Positions 1 to 7,975 of a stretch of 33,312 nt of DNA are shown here, in pieces (within the stretch, counting starts at the first letter, position 1; each line of letters begins with the position of its first letter). The DNA lies in assembly GCA_002708715.1 (NCBI GenBank), contig PAPB01000014.1, positions 1 to 33,312 of the forward strand, written 5' to 3'. The translations under genes were made by a program, and so were the position numbers. The DNA comes from Fidelibacterota bacterium (GTDB lineage Bacteria > Fidelibacterota > Marinisomatia > Marinisomatales > UBA1611). The notes under the pieces are model-generated. The model saw nothing but the letters and a program-made list of their open reading frames with translations, searched no databases and was not told the DNA's origin.

Positions 1-461
1 AAGATGATGAGTATGAAGATGATGAGTATGAAGATGATGAGTATGAAGATGATGAATATGAAGATGATGAATATGAAGATGAAGATGATGAATATGAAGA
101 TGATGAATATGAAGAGAATTCAATTGTGGAATCCAAAAGTAAAACCACTAAAAAATTATCTTCAATCACTAATACAAATAAAACTAATGAATTCCCCTCT
201 ATTGCAGCAAAAACTGATAGATATACTATTCAAATCACATCTAAAAGGATGCTAACAGATGCTCAATTTTTTTCTCAAGAGCTAATCAAAAAAGGTTATG
301 ATGTTTACATACAACAGGTGATTCTGAAAAATCAAGAAAAATGGTATCGGGTAAGACTAGGAAGCTATGACAACTATCATTCTGCAAATAAAGCTGCTAC
401 AATACTATCAAAAGAATTGGGTTTCAACACTTGGGTTGATTTTGTTAGAGAAGAACAATAA
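1..461 (+). CDS. SPOR-domain envelope protein, 5'-truncated
   Basis: The window opens inside this gene; 152 residues and the stop are visible and the start lies upstream. The visible part begins with a highly acidic tandem repeat (about residues 1-37), passes through a Ser/Thr/Lys/Asn-rich linker, and ends in a SPOR domain. That domain covers roughly the last 75 residues, with a YTIQI first strand, a central KWYRVRLGSY segment and a C-terminal WVDFV. SPOR domains bind denuded peptidoglycan glycans, commonly at the division septum, so a periplasmic, wall-bound role is likely (family knowledge). Any membrane anchor or signal peptide would lie in the missing N-terminus. The next gene starts 14 bases downstream, so the two may be co-transcribed. 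I am confident of the SPOR domain and less so of the cellular role. Confidence 0.85.
   Translation, partial: DDEYEDDEYEDDEYEDDEYEDDEYEDEDDEYEDDEYEENSIVESKSKTTKKLSSITNTNKTNEFPSIAAKTDRYTIQITSKRMLTDAQFFSQELIKKGYDVYIQQVILKNQEKWYRVRLGSYDNYHSANKAATILSKELGFNTWVDFVREEQ
3..113 (+). repeat. 15-base tandem repeat encoding DDEYE units
   Basis: There are seven copies of a 15-base unit (gatgatgaRtatgaa), encoding Asp-Asp-Glu-Tyr-Glu, with one 6-base interruption (Asp-Glu) after the fifth copy. The array is in frame with the SPOR domain and reaches the left window edge, so its full length is unknown. The first three copies use GAG for the third codon and the other four use GAA, so the array is diverging slowly. 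Changes in copy number would keep the frame. Confidence 0.95.
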
Positions 462-475
462 TTAGAGATGATTTA

Positions 476-1690
476 ATGAATACTGTTCATTTTAATTTTA
501 ATATTAAAGATATATTTCGTGCACCGCGATTGGCATTAAGTGGTAAAAAGATATTTATTTTTATTCAAGGTAATCTTGCAGGTTTTATTTCATATTGGCT
601 CTTTTCAATCCTAGCTTTTTATAGCAATGGGAATAATATTAAAGATATAATATCTAAATATGGTTTATATCCATGTCTTTTTGGTCATGATGCTGAATGG
701 TATGCTTGGTTTTTTTATTACATTGGAATAATAATCTGGACTCTCGCAATTCTACTTTCATGTACCGCTGTAAGTAGAATAACACTTAAACAATTAAAAG
801 GTAATGAATTTTACTCTAGCAAAGATTCTTGGTCATTTGTTTTCAAACATTGGCGCACAGTTGCATTAACACCTTTATCAATAATACTAATTATTTTATT
901 TTTTCTAATCTTAGCATTTATTTGCTCTCTAATAGGAAGAATAGCATTTTTAGGTGAAATCTTTTTTTCATTTTTTTATATTATTTATTTTTTTGGTGCT
1001 ACTTTCATTATCCTAACAAGTTTCGTTTTCTTTTGCTCGCTAATTTATACACCATCTATTGTTGGTATGTATGAAGAAGATACATTAGGATCGATGTTTC
1101 ATTCGTATTCAATTACTTTTGGACAAGGTTGGAGGATTATTCTATATAATTTATTACTTTTTTCTTTAGTTATTATTGGGCTTGAAATCTTCTCATGGTT
1201 GTTTCTAAATAGTATTGGTTTAACAAATTATATTTTCGGTCATGAATGGTTAATGAGTGAAAAATCAAATATTTTAAATAATCATGCCTTAACTCATGTC
1301 TTCCCTATCTGGCTTTATGAAAATTTACTTTTTATTAAACACTATATTCTAGGATATCTTAACCTAGAATCAGGTATACCTTATCTATTCTCCATTAAAA
1401 TAAATTATTATAATCTTCCTACTATTTCTATTTTAGAAATAATCACTAGCGTTATTCTATCGCTCTCCTATTTTATTATAGCTTTATCGATTTTATCATA
1501 TGGTTTATCAATAATTGCGGTAGGAGAATCGTTAATGTTTATTATCTTCAAAAAATTATCAGATGATGATAATCTTATATTAAGAAAAGATTCTGATGAA
1601 GTTAAAGAAAGTGAAAATGAATTAAATATAAATAATGATAATTCTAATATTTACTCTACTTTTTCAAATTCATCAAATGAGGAAGAATAA
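476..1690 (+). CDS. Multi-pass membrane protein of unknown function
   Basis: I do not recognise this 404-residue protein. It is very hydrophobic, with about seven likely membrane segments: near residues 27-49, 78-99, three closely spaced between about 125 and 195, one around 215-240, and one or two between about 320 and 355. It ends in a hydrophilic tail of some 45 residues rich in Asp, Glu, Asn and Ser. The ATG lies 14 bases after the upstream SPOR gene, behind a weak purine-rich stretch (agagatga), which suggests co-transcription. A membrane protein next to a SPOR protein hints at cell-envelope work, but nothing in the sequence names a reaction. The gene's reality is well supported by its length and reading frame. 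Confidence 0.8.
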   Translation: MNTVHFNFNIKDIFRAPRLALSGKKIFIFIQGNLAGFISYWLFSILAFYSNGNNIKDIISKYGLYPCLFGHDAEWYAWFFYYIGIIIWTLAILLSCTAVSRITLKQLKGNEFYSSKDSWSFVFKHWRTVALTPLSIILIILFFLILAFICSLIGRIAFLGEIFFSFFYIIYFFGATFIILTSFVFFCSLIYTPSIVGMYEEDTLGSMFHSYSITFGQGWRIILYNLLLFSLVIIGLEIFSWLFLNSIGLTNYIFGHEWLMSEKSNILNNHALTHVFPIWLYENLLFIKHYILGYLNLESGIPYLFSIKINYYNLPTISILEIITSVILSLSYFIIALSILSYGLSIIAVGESLMFIIFKKLSDDDNLILRKDSDEVKESENELNINNDNSNIYSTFSNSSNEEE

Positions 1691-1802
1691 AGTTTTTCAT
1701 TCATAAAAATAATTAGATAATCTTTCCTTCTTTTTTATCATTTAATGATAATTGTTGATGCTTGGTAAAAACCAATCATTCCAGTAAATTAAACTGCTTA
1801 AA

Positions 1803-2306
1803 ATGAAATTAAAAATTTCAGAACTAGATTCAGGATTTAAGGAGAAGTTTTTTGAAATACCTACAATTAACTTAGTTGATAGAGGTACTTCATTCAAAGA
1901 AAAGACCATAAGCCTAAATTTAACATTATTAAAAAAGAAAAATTATTTTGTTCTAAAAGGGGTTCTATATACTGTACCAGAATATACTTGTGTAAGATGT
2001 TTAAACACTAATTCTATTCAGCTTGAGTTACCAATTAATATTATAATTAGTAAATCTATAAATAAAAAATTTATAAAAAAAAATCATATGAATGTCATTT
2101 ATTTTAATGATATAGATACCTATATTGAATGCAATGAAATCTTTGCTGACCTGATTGCACTTGCAGAACCAATGAATCCGCTATGTAAAACAGACTGTAG
2201 TGGTTTATGTTCCATATGTGGGATTAATAAAAAATTTCCTTGTTCATGTAAAAATGAAGCAAGTACTAGTAAACAATGGGATAAATTAAAAGAATTACAA
2301 ATTTAA
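1803..2306 (+). CDS. yceD: YceD/DUF177 family protein
   Basis: This 167-residue protein matches the YceD (DUF177) family in length, position and its cysteine pattern. There is a CVRC pair near residues 59-62 and a C-terminal cluster of CKTDCSGLCSICG type near residues 126-138. The family sits almost universally directly before rpmF; in plants a relative takes part in 23S rRNA accumulation, while the bacterial role is unsettled. Here rpmF follows after 19 bases. I see no ribosome-binding sequence before the ATG. A weak promoter-like pair lies just upstream (TTGGTA at 1762-1767 and TAAATT at 1785-1790, 17-base spacer), which would put the transcript start only about six bases before the ATG. 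Confidence 0.85.
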   Translation: MKLKISELDSGFKEKFFEIPTINLVDRGTSFKEKTISLNLTLLKKKNYFVLKGVLYTVPEYTCVRCLNTNSIQLELPINIIISKSINKKFIKKNHMNVIYFNDIDTYIECNEIFADLIALAEPMNPLCKTDCSGLCSICGINKKFPCSCKNEASTSKQWDKLKELQI

Positions 2307-2325
2307 TCAAATTTAAGGAGTATAT

Positions 2326-2502
2326 ATGGCACTTCCTAAAAGACGCCAATCAAAAGCACGTGGACGAAAAAGAAGAACACATTATAAGTCTAATTTAGTA
2401 TCAACATCTACTTGTGCTCAATGCGGTTCAACTAAGTTACCTCATCGAGCATGTCCAGAGTGTGGTTATTATCGTGGCAGGCCCACAGTTTCACCATCTT
2501 AA
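2326..2502 (+). CDS. rpmF: 50S ribosomal protein L32
   Basis: This 58-residue gene encodes the bL32 protein of the large ribosomal subunit. It begins MALPKRRQSKARGRKRR, the typical basic N-terminus, and carries two Cys-x-x-Cys knuckles (CAQC and CPEC) that form the zinc-binding ribbon of C+ type L32. A strong ribosome-binding site (aaggag, 2315-2320) lies five bases before the ATG. The position between yceD and the fab genes is the conserved one. It is the zinc-binding form, not the zinc-free paralogue some bacteria keep for zinc limitation. Confidence 0.97.
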   Translation: MALPKRRQSKARGRKRRTHYKSNLVSTSTCAQCGSTKLPHRACPECGYYRGRPTVSPS

Positions 2503-2509
2503 AAATTAA

Positions 2510-2531
2510 GAATATTATACATATAATATTC
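2510..2531 (+). other. AT-only perfect hairpin between rpmF and fabH
   Basis: There is a perfect 9-bp inverted repeat (gaatattat / ataatattc) around a 4-base loop. The stem has only one G-C pair and no clean T-run follows, so it is a poor intrinsic terminator. It could be an RNA-processing or protein-binding site, or chance in AT-rich DNA. It sits where plsX would normally be found. Confidence 0.35.
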
Positions 2532-2583
2532 TCTATCTGTTTAGTTTAATTCGTTATCAATATATTTAATTCAAATTTCTATA

Positions 2584-3573
2584 ATGAATGCCAAAATAAC
2601 TGTTACTGCGCATAGTACACCAGAGAACATAGTTGATAATTTTGAATTAGAAAAATTAGTTGACACAACAGATGAATGGATTCAAAGTCGAACAGGAATA
2701 GTACAAAGATATATTGTAGAGGATGGACAAGCAAACTCTGATATTGCTACCAATATAGCTAAAAAGCTGCTCAATAAGGCAAAAATTTCAGCAGATGAAA
2801 TAGATTTAATTATAGTTGGTACCGTAACCCCTGATCATTATACACCATCAACAGCAGCCTTAGTACAAAAAAATATCAAAGCTACTAAAGCTTGGGGTTT
2901 TGATTTAAGTGCAGCATGCTCAGGCTATATTTTTGGATTAGAGACAGGATCAAATTTTATTTCTTCAGGACAGTATAATAAAGTAATGGTTATTGGCGTA
3001 GATATTATGAGTTCTATATTAGATTTTAAAGATAGAGATACTTGTGTAATATTTGGAGATGGCGGTGGTGGTGCAATTCTTGAACCAACAAAAAATAATG
3101 CAGGTATTATTGATTCCATTTTACATATGGATGGTAATGGAGGTGATTTTCTAATTGTACCTGCTGGTGGTAGTCGAATACCAGCTTCAATACAATCTAT
3201 TAAAGAAAGAAAACATTATATAAAACAAGATGGTAAAACTGTTTTTAAATATGCAGTGAAAGGGATGGCTGATGTTTCAAAAACAATATTAACTAAAAAT
3301 AATTTAACAGGCGATGATATATCTTTATTTATACCACACCAAGCAAATAAAAGGATTATTGATGCTGCTGCTGAAAGATGTGGAATATCAAATGATAAGG
3401 TTTTAATTAATATAGATACTTACGGTAATACAACGGCTGGCACCATACCTATTGCTATGAATGAGGCTGTAAATGATAAAAGAATTAAACATGGTGACTA
3501 TATCCTTTTATCTGCTTTTGGAGCAGGTTTCACATGGGGAAGCATGTTATTAAAATGGGAAAAAAATTCATGA
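2584..3573 (+). CDS. fabH: 3-oxoacyl-ACP synthase III (KAS III)
   Basis: FabH condenses acetyl-CoA with malonyl-ACP to start each round of type II fatty-acid synthesis in the cytoplasm. At 329 residues it has the usual family length. The catalytic triad is clear: Cys112 in the AACSGY motif, His252 in PHQANKRI and Asn282 in YGNTTAG. The N-terminal DTTDEWIQSRTGI and the C-terminal GAGFTWGS are also typical. The gene follows rpmF after 81 bases, and no ribosome-binding site is obvious before the ATG. Its stop overlaps the fabD start (ATGA), which implies translational coupling. The plsX gene that commonly sits between rpmF and fabH is absent. Confidence 0.97.
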   Translation: MNAKITVTAHSTPENIVDNFELEKLVDTTDEWIQSRTGIVQRYIVEDGQANSDIATNIAKKLLNKAKISADEIDLIIVGTVTPDHYTPSTAALVQKNIKATKAWGFDLSAACSGYIFGLETGSNFISSGQYNKVMVIGVDIMSSILDFKDRDTCVIFGDGGGGAILEPTKNNAGIIDSILHMDGNGGDFLIVPAGGSRIPASIQSIKERKHYIKQDGKTVFKYAVKGMADVSKTILTKNNLTGDDISLFIPHQANKRIIDAAAERCGISNDKVLINIDTYGNTTAGTIPIAMNEAVNDKRIKHGDYILLSAFGAGFTWGSMLLKWEKNS

Positions 3574-4490
3574 AAAAAGCATGGTTGTTTCCAGGACAAG
3601 GATCTCAAAAAGTAGGGATGGGTAAAGATCTTTATAAAAAAACAAACTTAGGAAAAAAATATTTTCAATTAGCAAATGAGATCATGGAATACGATATCAA
3701 ATCAATTATTTTTGATGGTCCAGAGGAATCTTTAAAGAAAACAGAACATACACAACCTGCAATATATATTATCTCAGTATTATTAGGGAAATTATTACTA
3801 GATAAGGGCTTTGAACCTGATGTGGTTGCTGGACATAGCCTTGGAGAATATTCTGCTTTAGCAATAAGTAATGCATTTAATTTTGAGACAGGCCTAGAAT
3901 TAGTTAAAATTAGATCTGAAAGTATGGCGAATGCTAGCACGCTAAATAAAGGTACAATGGCTGCTATAATAGGCTTAGAAGAAAAAAAGATAGAATCAAT
4001 TTGTTCTACATATAATGGAATTGGTGTAGTTACCATAGCTAACTACAATTCACCTAATCAGATTGTAATATCTGGTTCAACTAAAGCAATTCAAGATACA
4101 ATGCAATGTGCTAAAGATGCTGGCGCTAAAATTGCGGTTGAATTAAAGGTCAGTGGTGCTTTTCATTCACCTTTAATGAAACCAGCAAGAGAAGCACTTG
4201 CCCATAAACTTAATTCTCTCGAAATTCATGATATAACTTATCCATTATATACTAATGTTGATGCAAAACCTATTACAAAGGGAGAGAATATAAAAAACTC
4301 ACTTCTAAGACAATTAGAGAACCCAGTATTATGGACAAAATTAATTCTAAGAATGAAAAAAGATAGTGTCAGCCATTTTACAGAAGTTGGTCAAGGAAAA
4401 GTTCTACAAGGATTAAACAAACGTATTGATAAATCTTTCAATTCCAATGGAATTGAATCATTATCCCAAATGGAGAGTATATTTGTTTAA
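3570..4490 (+). CDS. fabD: Malonyl-CoA:ACP transacylase
   Basis: FabD moves malonyl groups from CoA to acyl carrier protein, supplying the extender for FabH and FabF. The 306-residue protein starts MKKAWLFPGQGSQ, the canonical N-terminus. It has the nucleophile Ser90 in GHSLGE, the carboxylate-binding Arg115 and the active-site His199 in FHSPLM. I chose the ATG at 3570 because it overlaps the fabH stop as ATGA and gives the normal N-terminus; an in-frame ATG at 3534 would add 12 residues from within fabH. The 3' end overlaps fabG by 8 bases. Confidence 0.97.
   Translation: MKKAWLFPGQGSQKVGMGKDLYKKTNLGKKYFQLANEIMEYDIKSIIFDGPEESLKKTEHTQPAIYIISVLLGKLLLDKGFEPDVVAGHSLGEYSALAISNAFNFETGLELVKIRSESMANASTLNKGTMAAIIGLEEKKIESICSTYNGIGVVTIANYNSPNQIVISGSTKAIQDTMQCAKDAGAKIAVELKVSGAFHSPLMKPAREALAHKLNSLEIHDITYPLYTNVDAKPITKGENIKNSLLRQLENPVLWTKLILRMKKDSVSHFTEVGQGKVLQGLNKRIDKSFNSNGIESLSQMESIFV
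4472..4477 (+). promoter_or_regulatory. Ribosome-binding site that fixes the fabG TTG start
   Basis: The purine run ggagag inside the end of fabD lies 5 bases before the TTG at 4483 (7 bases counting from GGAG). It supports TTG as the fabG initiation codon, because no in-frame ATG exists between the fabD stop and the conserved N-terminus. Confidence 0.7.
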
Positions 4491-5229
4491 TCTAAATGAT
4501 AGAGTGGCAATTGTCACGGGTGCTTCCCAAGGAATTGGGGAAGCTATAGCAAAAATATTTGCTGCTTCTGGTGCACATGTCATATGTATTGCTCGTAATA
4601 AAATTAAATTAAAAAATTTAATTAATCATATTACTAAAGAAGGTGGATCAGCAAGCTATATAAACTGCGATATTACCAATAATGAAACATTTTCTAATGC
4701 AATTTATTCGGTTTTAACTGAATTTAATCGATTAGATATATTAGTTAATAATGCAGGAATTACTCGCGATGCACTTCTAATGAGGATGAAAGAGGAACAA
4801 TGGGATGAAGTATTAAACACTAATCTTAAAGCTGCTTTTCATGGTACTAAATCTGTCATAAGATCGATGATGAAAAATAAGTACGGAAGGATTATTAATA
4901 TTACATCGATCGTTGGACTTCAAGGAAATGCTGGTCAGAGTAACTATGCAGCATCAAAAGCAGGTTTAATTGGTTTCTCACAATCGATCGCTAAAGAAGT
5001 AGGTGCTAGAGGCATTACTATTAATTGTATTGCTCCTGGATGGATTGAGACTGAAATGACTAAAGAGATACCTGAAAAAACAAAATCTGAATTATTAAAA
5101 AATATACCCTTAGGAAGAATAGGCTCTTCAGAAGATATAGGTTATGCTGCACTTTTTTTAGCTTCAGAAAAATCTAAATATATTACAGGGCAAACCATTA
5201 CTATTGATGGTGGTCGCCTCATTAATTAA
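4483..5229 (+). CDS. fabG: 3-oxoacyl-ACP reductase
   Basis: FabG reduces 3-oxoacyl-ACP with NADPH in each elongation cycle. It is a classical short-chain dehydrogenase: GASQGIG cofactor motif at residues 13-19, NNAG at 89-92, and the catalytic Asn114, Ser142, Tyr155 and Lys159 (YAASK). Starting at the TTG gives 248 residues and the normal MFNLNDRVAIVTG N-terminus. The nearest upstream in-frame ATG (4426) lies well inside fabD and would add an unrelated 19-residue extension. The start overlaps fabD by 8 bases behind a good ribosome-binding site, so expression is probably coupled to fabD. The C-terminus, TGQTITIDGG, is typical. Confidence 0.96.
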   Translation: MFNLNDRVAIVTGASQGIGEAIAKIFAASGAHVICIARNKIKLKNLINHITKEGGSASYINCDITNNETFSNAIYSVLTEFNRLDILVNNAGITRDALLMRMKEEQWDEVLNTNLKAAFHGTKSVIRSMMKNKYGRIINITSIVGLQGNAGQSNYAASKAGLIGFSQSIAKEVGARGITINCIAPGWIETEMTKEIPEKTKSELLKNIPLGRIGSSEDIGYAALFLASEKSKYITGQTITIDGGRLIN

Positions 5230-5243
5230 ATCAAGGAGATTAA

Positions 5244-5474
5244 ATGTCAACATTTGAAAAAGTAAAAGATGTTATTATTGATAAACTCGGCGTTGAAGAA
5301 AATTCAATTAAAACCGAAGCACATTTTGTAAATGATCTCGGTGCAGATTCATTGGATACCGTTGAACTTATAATGGAATTTGAAGAAGAATTTGGTATCG
5401 AGATTCCTGATGATGATGCGGAAAATATTACTACTGTTGGATCCGCAGTGGAGTACATAGAAAAACATCAATAA
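5244..5474 (+). CDS. acpP: Acyl carrier protein
   Basis: This 76-residue acidic protein carries the growing acyl chain on a 4'-phosphopantetheine arm attached to Ser36 in the DSL motif ([18 protein letters not shown]). Length and four-helix pattern match standard AcpP. A strong ribosome-binding site (aaggag, 5233-5238) sits five bases before the ATG. It is the best translation signal in the cluster, fitting the need for abundant ACP. It lies between fabG and fabF as in many bacteria. Confidence 0.98.
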   Translation: MSTFEKVKDVIIDKLGVEENSIKTEAHFVNDLGADSLDTVELIMEFEEEFGIEIPDDDAENITTVGSAVEYIEKHQ

Positions 5475-5478
5475 ATTA

Positions 5479-6720
5479 ATGTCCCAAGAAAAAATTGTTA
5501 TTACTGGTATAGGAGCTGTTACTCCTAACGGTCATAATGTAGATGAATTTTGGAATAATCTAATTTCTGGAATTAGTGGAATTGCTCCAATAACTTACTT
5601 TAATACTGATAATCATAGAGTGAAAATAGCAGGAGAATTAAAACAATTCACTGCTGATCCTATTTTAGATATAAAAGAAATCCGAAAGTTAGACCCCTTT
5701 TCGATTTACGCAATCGTTGCTACTCATGAGGCTATACAGATGGCTGGTCTAAATGATAATTCATTCAACTCAAATAGAGCAGGTGTTACTATTGGTACTG
5801 GAGTAGGTGGAATTCAAACACTTGAAGAACAACACTCTATAATAGAAAAAAAAGGTGCACGAAGAGTATCACCACAATTCGTCCCTAAAATGATATCTAA
5901 TATAGCTGGCGGACATTTAGCATTAAAGTGGGGTTTAAAAGGACCCAATCAAACTGTAACATCTGCTTGCGCTTCAGCAACTGATGCAATAGGAATTGCC
6001 ATGAGATTGATTTCATCAGGTGATGCCGATATAATGATTACGGGCGGAACTGAAGCAAGTATAACACCTTTGACAATTGCAGGTTTCGCTAATATGCGTG
6101 CACTTTCTCAATTTAATTCTGAACCTAAAAAAGCAAGTAGACCTTTCGATAAAAATAGAGATGGTTTTGTATTAAGTGAAGGCGCAGGTATGCTTGTTAT
6201 TGAGACAGAAAAACATGCCAAAAATAGAGGAGCAAATATATTAGTAGAACTAGCTGGATATGGTTCTAGTGATGATGCATTCCATATTACACAACCTGCT
6301 CCAGGAGGTAAAGGTGCCTATAAAGCCATGGAAAAAGCAATCTCAGATGCTAAAGTTAATTTTGACCAAATTGACTATATTAATGCGCATGGTACTTCAA
6401 CACCTTATAATGATAAAAATGAATCACTCGCAATTTGCAATTTATTTAAAGACCATAGCAAAAAAATAAAGGTAAGTTCTACAAAATCAATGACTGGGCA
6501 TTTGCTAGGTGCAGCTGGAGGTATTGAAGCAGTAGCATTAGTAAAAACAATTATGGATCAAATAACCCCACCTACCATTAACTATGAGACTCCTGATAAT
6601 GATTGTACCCTAGATTATGTTCCTAACATAGCCCAAAATAATATTGTTAATATCGCTTTATCCAATACCTTTGGTTTTGGTGGACATAATGCTGTAATAT
6701 GCTTAAAAAAATATAATTGA
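5479..6720 (+). CDS. fabF: 3-oxoacyl-ACP synthase II (KAS II)
   Basis: FabF elongates acyl-ACP by condensation with malonyl-ACP. The 413-residue protein has the Cys-His-His triad of KAS I/II enzymes: Cys164 (SACASATDA), His304 (NAHGTSTPYND) and His341 (TGHLLGAAGG), plus the C-terminal NTFGFGGHNA loop. It starts four bases after acpP with no visible ribosome-binding site of its own, so translation may depend on ribosomes leaving acpP. The stop overlaps the rnc start. Confidence 0.97.
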   Translation: MSQEKIVITGIGAVTPNGHNVDEFWNNLISGISGIAPITYFNTDNHRVKIAGELKQFTADPILDIKEIRKLDPFSIYAIVATHEAIQMAGLNDNSFNSNRAGVTIGTGVGGIQTLEEQHSIIEKKGARRVSPQFVPKMISNIAGGHLALKWGLKGPNQTVTSACASATDAIGIAMRLISSGDADIMITGGTEASITPLTIAGFANMRALSQFNSEPKKASRPFDKNRDGFVLSEGAGMLVIETEKHAKNRGANILVELAGYGSSDDAFHITQPAPGGKGAYKAMEKAISDAKVNFDQIDYINAHGTSTPYNDKNESLAICNLFKDHSKKIKVSSTKSMTGHLLGAAGGIEAVALVKTIMDQITPPTINYETPDNDCTLDYVPNIAQNNIVNIALSNTFGFGGHNAVICLKKYN

Positions 6721-7433
6721 AATTAATTACAAAATTATTTTATGCAATTTTTGATAGGGCAACATCAATAACAAAAATTGAAAAAAAAATATCTTATACA
6801 TTCATAAATAAAAAATATCTTGAACAAGCTTTCACTCATAAATCAATTAATAATTCTCCAAAAAAAAATTATGAACGACTCGAATTTCTAGGTGATTCAG
6901 TTCTAGATATTATAATTAGTCGGGAATTGATGAGAGAATTCCCTGATGGAGATGAAGGTTTATTAACTCAGCGAAGAGCTGCTTTAGTTCAAAAACCGTT
7001 TCTAGCATCTATTGGACAACTTTTAGATCTAATGGAATTCTTAAAGATTGAAGAAAATGTTAATTTAGAGATTAATAAAATAGCTGATAAGCAATTAGCT
7101 AATATTTATGAAGCACTAATTGGAGCCATATACCTTGATGGAGGTATTATCCCTTGTAAAAAATTAATTTTAAATACTGTATGGGCTCATAGAAAAGAAG
7201 CATGGAAATCGACTAATTATAAAGGTAAACTCATTGAATTCTGCCACTCGAAAAAAATAGAAAGCCCAACTTTTAAATTAAAAGATATTTTTGGTCCTGA
7301 TCATGAACGAACTTTTGAAATTCAAGTGTTAATAGGAAATAAATATTACTCTTCAGGTTTTGGTACTAATAAAAAAACTGCTGAGCAAACTGCAGCACAA
7401 CTGGCATTAGAAGAATTAGGAGCTACGTATTAA
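6717..7433 (+). CDS. rnc: Ribonuclease III
   Basis: RNase III cuts double-stranded RNA, including rRNA precursors. The 238-residue protein has the N-terminal nuclease domain (signature ERLEFLGDSVLD, residues 53-64, with Glu56 and Asp60) and a C-terminal double-stranded-RNA-binding domain (about residues 167-235, ending KKTAEQTAAQLALEEL). The start is TTG at 6717, overlapping the fabF stop as TTGA; no other in-frame ATG, GTG or TTG precedes the nuclease domain. One oddity: in the second metal-binding motif (LANIYEALIGAIYLD) the usual Asp three residues before Glu132 is Asn129. The fabF-rnc order is widely conserved. The 3' end overlaps the convergent nuclease gene by 4 bases. Confidence 0.95.
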   Translation: MKLITKLFYAIFDRATSITKIEKKISYTFINKKYLEQAFTHKSINNSPKKNYERLEFLGDSVLDIIISRELMREFPDGDEGLLTQRRAALVQKPFLASIGQLLDLMEFLKIEENVNLEINKIADKQLANIYEALIGAIYLDGGIIPCKKLILNTVWAHRKEAWKSTNYKGKLIEFCHSKKIESPTFKLKDIFGPDHERTFEIQVLIGNKYYSSGFGTNKKTAEQTAAQLALEELGATY

Positions 7434-7975
7434 GATTCTAATTTTTTAATCTTATCTCTTATTTTTGCTGCAATTTCATAATTTTCATCTTCTATTGCAT
7501 TTTTCAAACGATCTTTTAGAGTATTTATTGAAATATCTGCTCTTTTTTCTTTATATTTATATTTAGCAAATGATTTTTCTTTAATACTAGCATTTTTAAT
7601 AACTCTTTTTGAAACAAAAATAGAGGCCTTAGCTCTAATCGCAATGGCAATTGCATCACTGGGTCTAGCATCAATATTTTGTTTACCAAATTTTTTTGTT
7701 TCAATTTCTAGATGCGATAAAAAAACACCATCCTTTACATCTGTAATACATACATTATTTAATATTAAACCAAAACCTGATAGTAAACTACAAATCAAAT
7801 CATGAGTCATTGGCCTTAAAGTATCTACTGATTCTAATATTAAAGCTATTGATTGCGCTTCGAGGGCACCAATTATCAATGGTATATATTGATCACCATC
7901 TATTTCCTTCAATATTATATAATAATCTCTACTAGAAGGTTGATAGGAAATTTTAAGTACTTCTACAGCTATCAA
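7430..7975 (-). CDS. Bifunctional nuclease (DUF151) with C-terminal UVR-type motif
   Basis: The N-terminal part (about residues 1-130) matches the bifunctional nuclease/DUF151 family, with its MIAVEVLKIS start, YIPLIIGALEAQSIAL segment and RPSDAIAIAIR motif. Some members cleave DNA and RNA in vitro (family knowledge). Residues about 148-181 form a charged helical hairpin, LKDRLKNAIEDENYEIAAKIRDKI, of the UVR type seen in UvrB/UvrC interaction helices; this two-part architecture is known in the family. The start is TTG at 7975, overlapping the stop of the isomerase gene as TTGA, and it matches the normal family N-terminus. It is the last gene of a five-gene run and meets rnc tail to tail with a 4-base overlap. 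Confidence 0.85.
   Translation of the reverse strand: MIAVEVLKISYQPSSRDYYIILKEIDGDQYIPLIIGALEAQSIALILESVDTLRPMTHDLICSLLSGFGLILNNVCITDVKDGVFLSHLEIETKKFGKQNIDARPSDAIAIAIRAKASIFVSKRVIKNASIKEKSFAKYKYKEKRADISINTLKDRLKNAIEDENYEIAAKIRDKIKKLES

Noticed and set aside
3-113. Short direct repeats considered as a CRISPR or minisatellite array
   Set aside because: The 15-base units have no spacers and are in frame with a coding region, so they are protein repeats.
4-255. Met/Lys-rich open frame at the left edge
   Set aside because: It is the out-of-frame reading of the DDEYE repeat. The true frame is +3, continuous with the SPOR domain to 461.
1735-1751. Hairpin TTATCAT-TTA-ATGATAA downstream of the membrane-protein gene as a terminator
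   Set aside because: The stem is short and AT-rich and no T-run follows on the + strand, so it is too weak to call.
3534-3569. ATG at 3534 as the fabD start
   Set aside because: It overlaps the end of fabH by 40 bases and adds a non-conserved 12-residue extension; 3570 is an ATGA overlap with the canonical N-terminus.
4426-4482. ATG at 4426 as the fabG start
   Set aside because: It lies inside fabD and adds 19 residues unlike any FabG; the TTG at 4483 has a ribosome-binding site and gives the normal N-terminus.
6260-6469. Met-rich open frame inside fabF
   Set aside because: It is an out-of-frame shadow of conserved FabF sequence around the His304 motif.
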